Shown here: positions 1 through 5,711 of the stretch, one piece after another
Position numbering within the stretch: position 1 is the stretch's first letter
Layout: each line of letters begins with the position of its first letter
Assembly (NCBI GenBank): GCA_025774425.1
Contig: JALGWA010000042.1
Span: forward strand, 1-7,993
Direction of reading: 5' to 3'
Origin: a bacterium
Lineage (GTDB): Bacteria; Arandabacterota; Arandabacteria; Arandabacterales; JALGWA01
Length of the DNA: 7,993 nucleotides
Position numbers and translations under genes: made by a program
Notes under the pieces: generated by a model
What the model saw: the letters and a program-made list of their open reading frames with translations, nothing else
Databases searched by the model: none
What the model was told of the DNA's origin: nothing

Positions 1-2
1 GT

Positions 3-89
3 GGAAGAGAAGTGCGGCCGGGTGTGTATTTCTGCCGCGTGGAGAGCGGCGGGCGGTCTGCCGTGGCCAAGGTCGCAGTCGTCGAGTAA
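3..89 (+). CDS. C-terminal tail of a secreted protein, FlgD-Ig / T9SS-type sorting domain (partial, 5' end outside window)
   Basis: Only the last 28 codons are present, ending in TAA at 87-89. The frame reads through a GVYFCRVESGG motif followed by a short run ending AVAKVAVVE. This is the usual ending of FlgD-like Ig folds and type IX secretion C-terminal sorting domains: a G-[VI]-Y-[FL] strand, a charged turn rich in glycine, then a final strand with a conserved lysine and hydrophobic residues. In such proteins the tail directs export and surface attachment, or forms the last beta strands of a C-terminal Ig domain. The function of the main part of the protein cannot be told. The gene converges on the symporter gene, with 42 bases between the two stop codons. 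The motif match is good, but the fragment is short, so the family call is moderate and the claim of type IX export is inference. Confidence 0.6.
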   Translation, partial: GREVRPGVYFCRVESGGRSAVAKVAVVE

Positions 90-91
90 AC

Positions 92-113
92 GGGCGCCCG
101 GTATCGGGCGCTC
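92..113. terminator. Hairpin between convergent genes, probable bidirectional terminator
   Basis: A 7-bp GC-only stem, GCGCCCG (94-100) with CGGGCGC (105-111), closes a GTAT loop. A G-U pair and a G-C pair extend it to 9 bp. It sits in the 42 bases between the stop of the rightward gene (89) and the stop of the leftward symporter gene (132). Read leftward, the stem is followed by CGTTT, a short T run; read rightward there is no T run. Position and stem strength support termination, more plausibly for the leftward operon. Confidence 0.5.
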
Positions 114-131
114 CGCGGGGCCGCCCTGCGG

Positions 132-1574
132 CTAGATGCTCCCGTCGCGGCCGTTCCCGCGCCCGCCCGCGGGGGCGAGAAGCGAGCCGACGACGATGAT
201 GACGAGAGCGATCGACGTTCCCGCTATGAAGCCATGCAGGCCGAGTGGGTTGCCGAGGCGCGTCCACCCGACGGCCGTTCCGGCGCCGGCGACCATGGAG
301 GCGAGAGTGGCGGTCGGGTTGGTGCGCTTCCAGTAGATGCCGAAGAGGAGCGGCCAGAGATTGGTCGAAGCGATCACGGCCCAGGAAAAGGCCGTCAACA
401 CGAGGATGAGACTCGGCGGACGGAGACCGATCAGTATGGCGGCGGCCCCGAGTACCATGTTGGCCGCCCTTGCGTAGCGGATCTCCTGCGCGGGCGTCAG
501 CGCCCTTCCCAAGGTGTGCTGCAGGGTGTCGCGCACGAGCGAAGTCGAGGATATGATCAGAACCCCTGCGAAGGTCGACATGCCGGCGGCGATCACTCCG
601 GCGAGGAACACGGCCCCGCCGATGGGCGGAAGCACGGACTTGGTCAACATCGGGATGGCGAGGTCGGGGCTCGCCACGGCCGGGTGCAGTATCCGCGCGA
701 TGGCGCCGGTGAGGTACGGGAGGAGGGCCACCGAACCGCCTATGGTGACCACGATGGTACCTACGCGCAGCATGCGGACATTCTTGATCGAGTAGAAGCG
801 GATGACGAGCTGCGGCATGCCCCATGTCCCGAGGCTGACGATGAGGCAGAAGGAGACGAGTCCCGCCCATCCCCACAGCCCGGGCGTCTCGACGAAGCCG
901 GCGTCCGCCGCCCTGAGCTGCCGGACGGCGGAGGTCAGGCCGCCCACGCGGCTCAGGGCGACGAGCGCAAGGAGTATGAGGCCGCCGATCATGATCCATG
1001 CCTGGATGAAGGATGTCCAGACGACGGCGAGATAACCCCCCACGGTCACGTAGAAGACGATGATGAGTCCCGAGATGAGCACACCGCCCCAGTAGGGTAT
1101 GTCGATCAGGACCTGGATGGCGTTGGCCATGCCCTTGATCACGCTGACGTTGTAGATGATGAGGAAAAGGAAGATCACGGCGGCGGAGAACATCATCACC
1201 GCCCGCGAGCGGTAGCGCTTGCCGAGAAACTCCGATATGGTCATCGAGCCCGTCTCTTCGGTCATGCGTCTTATGCGCTTGCCGAGAACGATCCACGCGA
1301 GAGCGCACCCGACGAGCACATTGCTCGCCCCGATCCACAGCGTCGCGAGGCCGTACTTGTATCCGAAGGCGCCGCCCCCGATTATCAGCACGGACGAGAA
1401 GTACGCGGCGACGAAGGACAGTGCGGTAACCCACGGTCCTATGGAGCGCCCGCCGATGGCGTAGTCCGCCGAGCTCTTGAGGCGACGCGAGGAAAACAAT
1501 CCCACCAGGCCGAGCACGAGGAGGTAGAGTGCCAGCACGAGGATGTATGTCAGCCGCTCCATCAGTCGGTGCAC
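132..1574 (-). CDS. Sodium:solute symporter (SSS family), PanF/monocarboxylate-permease-like
   Basis: This is a 480-residue inner-membrane protein with about 13 hydrophobic helices, the normal size for the SSS family. Family landmarks: SADYAIGGRSIGPWVTALS (residues 35-53), a helix-1 stretch AAYFSSVLIIGG with AFGYKYG after it (56-75), GGYLAVVWTSFIQ (179-191), GMPQLVIRFYSIKN (252-265), and AAGMSTFAGVLIISSTS (329-345). Residues A330, S333 and T334 fit the Na2 sodium site mapped in vSGLT and PutP, so Na+ coupling is likely. The helix-1 segment resembles PanF (pantothenate) and monocarboxylate permeases more than PutP, whose sodium-binding Asp is a Tyr here (Y58). Substrate is unknown; a carboxylate is a reasonable guess. 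The start used is GTG, 7 bases after the small accessory gene; the ATG four codons later (1562) is an alternative, and neither has a good Shine-Dalgarno. It is the last gene of the leftward operon. Confidence 0.9.
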   Translation of the reverse strand: MHRLMERLTYILVLALYLLVLGLVGLFSSRRLKSSADYAIGGRSIGPWVTALSFVAAYFSSVLIIGGGAFGYKYGLATLWIGASNVLVGCALAWIVLGKRIRRMTEETGSMTISEFLGKRYRSRAVMMFSAAVIFLFLIIYNVSVIKGMANAIQVLIDIPYWGGVLISGLIIVFYVTVGGYLAVVWTSFIQAWIMIGGLILLALVALSRVGGLTSAVRQLRAADAGFVETPGLWGWAGLVSFCLIVSLGTWGMPQLVIRFYSIKNVRMLRVGTIVVTIGGSVALLPYLTGAIARILHPAVASPDLAIPMLTKSVLPPIGGAVFLAGVIAAGMSTFAGVLIISSTSLVRDTLQHTLGRALTPAQEIRYARAANMVLGAAAILIGLRPPSLILVLTAFSWAVIASTNLWPLLFGIYWKRTNPTATLASMVAGAGTAVGWTRLGNPLGLHGFIAGTSIALVIIVVGSLLAPAGGRGNGRDGSI

Positions 1575-1581
1575 CCGTCCG

Positions 1582-1698
1582 TCATCGGCGCCTGTCCCTT
1601 CGCGCGTCCACGACGGCCCAGACGATCGAGACGCCGATGCTTATGGCCGTGACGATGATGGCCGAGAACGTCGACCACGGCAGGCCGTAGGGCGCCAT
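1582..1698 (-). CDS. Small single-helix membrane protein, putative symporter accessory subunit
   Basis: A 38-codon gene, MAPYGLPWSTFSAI at the N-terminus, then a hydrophobic helix (about residues 11-30, ending VSIVWAVV) and a basic tail DARRDRRR. The pattern is a short periplasmic end, one membrane helix and a positive cytoplasmic end. A perfect AGGAGG (1711-1706) lies 7 bases before the ATG and overlaps the porin stop codon, so the gene has better translation signals than the symporter after it. The TGA is 7 bases before the symporter GTG, which suggests translational coupling. Small one-helix partners are known next to SSS and NSS transporters (symporter small accessory proteins, MetS; YhdT beside PanF is a larger analogue). 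By position and shape this is such a partner. The coding reading rests on the Shine-Dalgarno, exact operon spacing and topology; the function is inference. Confidence 0.75.
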   Translation of the reverse strand: MAPYGLPWSTFSAIIVTAISIGVSIVWAVVDARRDRRR

Positions 1699-1705
1699 GG
1701 GATTT

Positions 1706-1711
1706 CCTCCT
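1706..1711 (-). promoter_or_regulatory. Shine-Dalgarno AGGAGG of the small membrane gene
   Basis: A full-consensus AGGAGG starts inside the TAG stop codon of the upstream porin gene and lies 7 bases from the ATG at 1698. It is the strongest ribosome-binding site in the window and the main evidence that the 38-codon frame is translated. Confidence 0.8.
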
Positions 1712-3143
1712 AGATGCCGAAACTGATCTGGAACCGCAGGAAGTCAGCCGGCTCGGGCTTCCCGCTTGAACCGCACTCTTCCCACAGCCAATCGTAATAG
1801 CCGCCCGGCTCGAAGCGCTCATACAGCAAGTGCCCGGCGAGGTGGTCGCCGGCCTCGTAGGAGAGCCGGAAGGCGTAAAGGTTGCCGCGCTTCATGGACT
1901 GGGGTTCATCGAAATCGGTGCCCGCGGGGACACAGGTCCCTGGGTCGGGGCGGTTTGCGTACATCCACAGCACCCTGGCGTCGAAGACGAGGCCCTCGAG
2001 GGGCATGATCTCGACCTCGAGCAGCGGGAACTTGATGTTCTGCCAGTACGCCACTCCCGCCTCCGGGACCAGCGTGTAAATGTAGAGCTCGCTCCACTGC
2101 GGCCACCGCCCGAGGACGGGGTTCCACCCCTCGAACTTGCCGTGCGTCTTGAGATTGTCGCCGCCCAGGTAGACGTAGCCGAGGGTGAACCCGAGGCCGA
2201 GGCGTTTGTGGACCACGGCGTCCAAGTAGGCCGTCCCTCCGAAGGCGGAGACGTTCTTGGCCTCCTGGCCGCCCTCGGCGGAGTAGTCCGGGTGTGTGTA
2301 GCCCGTCTGGTACGCGGCCTCACCGCGGAGCCGGGCGAGGCCGGCGGGAACGACGAGCCTGGCCCCGAGGGTATTTACGCGATCCTGCCAGTCTTCGGCC
2401 CTCTCGCGCATGATGATGAAGTACGGTTCGAGCGTGAACGCCATCGCCTCGCCCATGTAGGGCATTGTCTTGGCGTAGACGCCTATGAGACATTGGTCGG
2501 TCTCGACGAGGCGCAGGTGCTGGTCGTCTATGACGGGCAGCAGGTCCTCCTTCTCGTAGTTGGCGGCGGCGAAGACGTCGACCGCCCACTGGGGGATGGC
2601 GAAGGTGAGAAGGGCGGCGTTGACGTACAGCGTCCTCGAGCCGTCGAGCGGCGTGCCGTCGCAGATCAGCAGGCCGTCGCCGTAGAAGAGGTTCTGGCGG
2701 CCGACACGCAAACCGACGGGCGCGCCGGCGATGTCGAAGGCCTCGACGTAGAAGTTCTCGATCATGACCTCCCCTGTCCTTTCCTCGCAGGTCGCGCAAT
2801 GCCGGTAGTCGATGCGCTGGTAGTTGACCTGCAGACGGGACCTGACCTTCGGGGTGAACCACGCGTCCGCCCACAGCCTCACCCTCGTCCTCGTCATGTC
2901 GATGCTCGTCGGGTATGCATCACGTCCCAGCGCGACTATGTTTTCCGTCTCGACGAGCCGCAGGCGTACGGAGAGACCCGGCTCGAGGCCCCGGCGCGCC
3001 GTCGAGTCGGGGTCGATCGTCCACGTGCTCGTGACGGGGGTGACGAGAGCCGCGGCCGGGGCGACGCCGGCGAGGCCCGGCCGGGGCCCGGCGGCAAGTG
3101 CGGCGGCGAAGGCGGCGAGCAGTGCGTATGAGCGGTGTCTCAT
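1710..3143 (-). CDS. Outer-membrane beta-barrel porin, Alginate_exp-like
   Basis: The 477-residue product begins MRHR followed by an Ala/Leu-rich hydrophobic stretch to about residue 26 (GLAG), a Sec signal peptide. The mature part shows alternating polar/aromatic strands typical of a beta-barrel: SVRLRLVETENI (58-69), RTRVRLWADAWF (85-96), GLRVGRQNLFYGDG (144-157), FTLEPYFIIMRER (236-248), LGLGFTLGYVYLGG (315-328), NLYAFRLSYE (421-430). It ends FLRFQISFGI, a plausible barrel C-terminal strand. The GRQ..YGDGLLI segment and overall plan match Alginate_exp / OprE-like anion porins. The substrate need not be alginate. Six cysteines (116, 119, 161, 218, 404, 457) could form disulfides, unusual for a porin. 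The ATG at 3143 is chosen over an upstream in-frame codon at 3194 because that one lies at the -35 box and would precede the signal peptide. It is first in the leftward operon. Confidence 0.75.
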   Translation of the reverse strand: MRHRSYALLAAFAAALAAGPRPGLAGVAPAAALVTPVTSTWTIDPDSTARRGLEPGLSVRLRLVETENIVALGRDAYPTSIDMTRTRVRLWADAWFTPKVRSRLQVNYQRIDYRHCATCEERTGEVMIENFYVEAFDIAGAPVGLRVGRQNLFYGDGLLICDGTPLDGSRTLYVNAALLTFAIPQWAVDVFAAANYEKEDLLPVIDDQHLRLVETDQCLIGVYAKTMPYMGEAMAFTLEPYFIIMRERAEDWQDRVNTLGARLVVPAGLARLRGEAAYQTGYTHPDYSAEGGQEAKNVSAFGGTAYLDAVVHKRLGLGFTLGYVYLGGDNLKTHGKFEGWNPVLGRWPQWSELYIYTLVPEAGVAYWQNIKFPLLEVEIMPLEGLVFDARVLWMYANRPDPGTCVPAGTDFDEPQSMKRGNLYAFRLSYEAGDHLAGHLLYERFEPGGYYDWLWEECGSSGKPEPADFLRFQISFGI

Positions 3144-3166
3144 CCCGGCTTTCACTGTAATTCCGC

Positions 3167-3194
3167 ATTCTACCGACGGGGCGCCGATTGTCAA
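3167..3194 (-). promoter_or_regulatory. Sigma70-type promoter of the leftward porin-symporter operon
   Basis: On the minus strand a perfect TTGACA (3194-3189) is followed after 16 bases by TAGAAT (3172-3167), five of six matches to the -10 consensus. Transcription would start near 3160, leaving a leader of about 17 bases before the ATG at 3143. The promoter position also rules out the upstream in-frame start at 3194. Confidence 0.75.
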
Positions 3195-3226
3195 GCCCGG
3201 CAGTCGGGCGCACCTCCGGGTGCGCC
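3195..3226. repeat. Overlapping inverted repeats between the divergent promoters
   Basis: GGCGCACC (3207-3214) and GGTGCGCC (3219-3226) form a perfect 8-bp inverted repeat around TCCG. A second repeat, GCCCG (3195-3199) with CGGGC (3205-3209), overlaps its left arm, so only one could fold at a time. Both lie immediately upstream of the leftward -35 box and before the rightward -35. Neither is inside a transcript if the two promoters are right, so a protein-binding operator is more likely than an RNA structure. No regulator gene is in the window. Confidence 0.5.
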
Positions 3227-3268
3227 TTCGAAACCCTTGAGGTTGCAGGCCGGCGCGGGTTTAATAGC

Positions 3269-3299
3269 TTGACACGTGCCGGCCGGGCGTAGTAACAAT
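3269..3299 (+). promoter_or_regulatory. Probable promoter of the V/A-ATPase operon
   Basis: A perfect TTGACA (3269-3274) is followed by an AT-rich patch within otherwise GC-rich DNA. The -10 is weak: TAACAA (3293-3298, spacer 18) or AACAAT (3294-3299, spacer 19). Transcription would start near 3305, giving a leader of about 70-75 bases before the first gene at 3379. The -35 is convincing; the -10 is not settled. Confidence 0.55.
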
Positions 3300-3378
3300 A
3301 TTGGGCTTACTTCGTGGACACCGTTCTCTCTAGAGGCAGGATAACCCGGACTCGCAAGGCAGTCTGCGGGGGAGGGCT

Positions 3379-3690
3379 ATGGTCAAGGACATCATAGACG
3401 GTATCAAGGACACCGAGGCCAGGGCGGCCGGCATGGTCGAGGAGGCCAGGAAGCGGAAGGCCGAGATCATCGCCGGGGCGAAGGACGATGCGCGCAGAAT
3501 AGTCGAGGAAGCGGAGGCGAGGGGAAGGGAAATCGTGAAGGCCGCGCTCGAGCGCGCCAAACAGGACGCCGCCGGGAAGGTCAAGGAGATCGAAGCGCGC
3601 GAGGCCGAGGACATGGAGGCCGTCCGCGCGAGGGCTTCCGCAATGGTCGATAAGGCCGTTGAGATCATCATCAACAAGATGACGGGTTAA
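3379..3690 (+). CDS. atpH: V/A-type ATPase subunit H (G), peripheral stalk
   Basis: This 103-residue, highly charged protein is almost wholly helical with no hydrophobic membrane segment. It has the size and composition of archaeal AhaH / Thermus subunit G. Starting at M19, four consecutive 11-residue units begin MV, II, IV and IV (residues 19-62), the hendecad spacing of a right-handed coiled coil. In the complex it pairs with subunit E to make the peripheral stalks that hold the catalytic A3B3 head against the membrane subunit I. The start has a GGGGGAGG purine run only about 3 bases from the ATG, a tight spacing, but starting later would remove the first helical unit. It is the first gene of the operon, 4 bases before subunit I. 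Coiled-coil genes are easily misnamed, but position at the head of an I-K-E-C-F operon makes the call safe. Confidence 0.88.
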   Translation: MVKDIIDGIKDTEARAAGMVEEARKRKAEIIAGAKDDARRIVEEAEARGREIVKAALERAKQDAAGKVKEIEAREAEDMEAVRARASAMVDKAVEIIINKMTG

Positions 3691-3694
3691 TCCT

Positions 3695-5680
3695 ATGGCT
3701 CTCACCCCGATGCAGAAAGTCGCCGTCTTCTTCCCGCTGAACGAGAGGGACGCCCTGCTCGCGCATCTCCAGGATCGAGGCAGGGTGCAGATCCTGGACC
3801 TCAAGGAGACGTCGCTGGCGGGCGAGGTCGAGACTTCCGAGGCCGGGACCGGCGGCGAAGTCGAACAGATCGCATCGGAGCTCAAGCGCGTCATAGACGC
3901 CCTCGGCGAGTTCGAGGAGCGGGGGGGCATGTTCGGCGGCCTGGGCGGGGGCAAACTCCTCGTCAAGCAGCATGAGTTCAAGAAGGCCGTCGAAGAGTTC
4001 GACCACAAGAGCGTGCTCAAGGCCGTCGACGAGCTCGAGGCCGCCCGCAACGACCTCCGCCAGCGGCGCACTTCCCTGGAAGGCGACATCGACAAGCTGC
4101 TCCCCTGGGTCGACCTCGACGCGCCGCTGGAGGAGTTGGCGCCGACACGCAGGGCGGTGATCACGGCCGGCCTGATAGCCGGCGGGAGGACGCCGGAGTC
4201 CCTTCTCGCGGAACTCGAGGAAGCCGGCGAGACGGCCGACCTCGTCGTCGTCAAGAAGGGCGAGGGTTATGCATACGTCATCGTCTTCTACCACGAGTCG
4301 GAGGAAGATGCCGTCCAGGACGTCCTCAGGCGGAACGACTTCGACGTGCGTACATTCGAGGGCTACACGGGCTACGCCCGGGACATAGTGGCGGCCGCAC
4401 GGGACGGGATCAAGGAGATCGACGAGCGCCTGGAGGACCTGGCGGGCAAGGGCAGGGAACTGGCCCGAAACAAGCCACGGCTCATGCTCGCGTACGATTA
4501 CTACTCCCAGGAGGCGATGATCTCCTACGCGCGCAGCCTCACGGGTTCGACGAGCCGGGCCGGCGTGCTCGAGGGCTGGGTGGCCGAGAAGGATTTCGAC
4601 GTCCTCAAGCGCGACCTCGAGCAGCACCTCGGCGACGTCGACGTCGTCAAGATCCCGCCCGACGAGGGCGAAGATCCACCCATCGTACTCAAGAACAGGA
4701 AGACGATCTGGCCTTTCGAGATCATAACCGAGATGTACGGCATGCCGAGGGCGCGCGAGCTGGACCCGACGCCGCTCACGGCGCCCTTCTTCGCGCTCTT
4801 CTTCGGCTTCTGCCTGACCGACGCCGGCTACGGCATCGTGCTCGCGGCGCTTTCGCTCTTCCTCATGAAGTACATCAAGGGCGGGCGCAAGCTCTTGTGG
4901 CTCCTCTTCATCGGCGGGCTCTTCACCATATTGATGGGCGCCCTGACGGGCGGCTGGTTCGGCCTGAGCGATGAGACCATCCCGCCGTGGCTGGGATGGG
5001 TGGGCGCGATGCGGAAGTCGCTCATGCTCTTCGATCCCTTCGAGAGCCCGATGACGATGTTCGGGCTCGCCCTCATGCTCGGCTTCATCCAGGTCACATT
5101 CGGGCTCTTGATCGCCATGGTGGAGAACCTCCGCCGCAAGGATTTCGTAGCCGCCGTGTTCGACCAGGCGACGTGGATAGTGCTGCTGTGGTCGCTGGTG
5201 CTCTACGCGCTCACCAGGGCGGGCGTCGTCGCCGGGCAGTACTCGCCGGCTTTCAAGTACGCCGCGATCGCGGCCGCGGTCGGAATCATCGCGCTTTCGT
5301 ACAGGGAATCGAAGAATGCCGGCGCCAGGCTCGCCTGGGGTTTCTACAATCTCTACGGCATAACGGGATACTTGGGGGACATCCTCTCCTACACCAGGCT
5401 CCTCGCCCTCGGCCTCGCCACGGGCGGGATAGGCATGGTGATAAACGTCGTCGCCGGCATGACCAAGGGCATACCCTTCGTCGGCTACCCCGCCATGATA
5501 TTCGTGCTGATCGGCGGGCACGCCTTCAACATAGCCGTGAACGCGCTGGGCGGCTTCGTCCACTCGGCGCGTCTCCAATACGTCGAGTTCTACCCGAAGT
5601 TCTTCGAAGGAGGTGGGAAGCCTTTCAGACCGTTCAAGAAAGAGCTGAAATTCACGCGACTGGTTGAGGAAGAGAACTGA
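3695..5680 (+). CDS. atpI: V/A-type ATPase subunit I (a subunit), membrane stator
   Basis: The 661-residue protein has a soluble N-terminal half (to about residue 355) of alpha-beta lobes and coiled coils that bind the E/H stalks, then a membrane half of about 8 helices. The junction carries the family motif DPT-PLTAPFFALFFGFCLTDAGYG (about residues 357-380). The proton/sodium half-channel arginine is R568 in LSYTRLLALGLATGG, matching yeast Vph1 R735. A second conserved segment, HSARLQYVEFYPKFFEGGG from H623, has R626 at the place of Vph1 R799. The C-terminus FKKELKFTRLVEEEN is cytosolic. A glycine-rich loop (about residues 80-88) breaks the first coiled coil. No Shine-Dalgarno precedes the ATG; translation probably depends on ribosomes leaving subunit H, whose stop is 4 bases upstream. 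Length and motifs are typical of bacterial/archaeal I subunits. Confidence 0.95.
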   Translation: MALTPMQKVAVFFPLNERDALLAHLQDRGRVQILDLKETSLAGEVETSEAGTGGEVEQIASELKRVIDALGEFEERGGMFGGLGGGKLLVKQHEFKKAVEEFDHKSVLKAVDELEAARNDLRQRRTSLEGDIDKLLPWVDLDAPLEELAPTRRAVITAGLIAGGRTPESLLAELEEAGETADLVVVKKGEGYAYVIVFYHESEEDAVQDVLRRNDFDVRTFEGYTGYARDIVAAARDGIKEIDERLEDLAGKGRELARNKPRLMLAYDYYSQEAMISYARSLTGSTSRAGVLEGWVAEKDFDVLKRDLEQHLGDVDVVKIPPDEGEDPPIVLKNRKTIWPFEIITEMYGMPRARELDPTPLTAPFFALFFGFCLTDAGYGIVLAALSLFLMKYIKGGRKLLWLLFIGGLFTILMGALTGGWFGLSDETIPPWLGWVGAMRKSLMLFDPFESPMTMFGLALMLGFIQVTFGLLIAMVENLRRKDFVAAVFDQATWIVLLWSLVLYALTRAGVVAGQYSPAFKYAAIAAAVGIIALSYRESKNAGARLAWGFYNLYGITGYLGDILSYTRLLALGLATGGIGMVINVVAGMTKGIPFVGYPAMIFVLIGGHAFNIAVNALGGFVHSARLQYVEFYPKFFEGGGKPFRPFKKELKFTRLVEEEN

Positions 5681-5700
5681 TGACACAGGGATCTGGGGAA

Positions 5701-5704
5701 GGAG
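5701..5704 (+). promoter_or_regulatory. Shine-Dalgarno GGAG that sets the subunit K start
   Basis: AAGGAG (GGAG core 5701-5704) lies 7 bases before the ATG at 5712. The open frame extends upstream to 5664 inside the end of subunit I, but that stretch codes for a charged 16-residue extension with no ribosome-binding site and unlike the family. Confidence 0.75.
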
Positions 5705-5711
5705 AAGCCAA

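Noticed and set aside
234..1652. A 472-codon open frame on the plus strand opposite the symporter
   Set aside because: The product is a charged, repetitive sequence with no fold-like pattern, while the other strand encodes a recognisable symporter with membrane helices.
1830..3131. A 433-codon plus-strand frame opposite the porin
   Set aside because: It is antisense to a protein with signal peptide and beta-barrel strands, has no ribosome site of note, and has shadow-like composition.
3144..3194. A 17-residue N-terminal extension of the porin
   Set aside because: The extension would start within the -35 box of the only good leftward promoter and would place the signal peptide inside the protein.
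3179..3226. The intergenic inverted repeat as a rho-independent terminator
   Set aside because: Neither strand has a T run after the stem, and no gene ends nearby; both flanking genes start from this region.
3273..3278. CACGTG palindrome overlapping the rightward -35
   Set aside because: A six-base palindrome is expected by chance at this composition and no bacterial regulator is implied by it alone.
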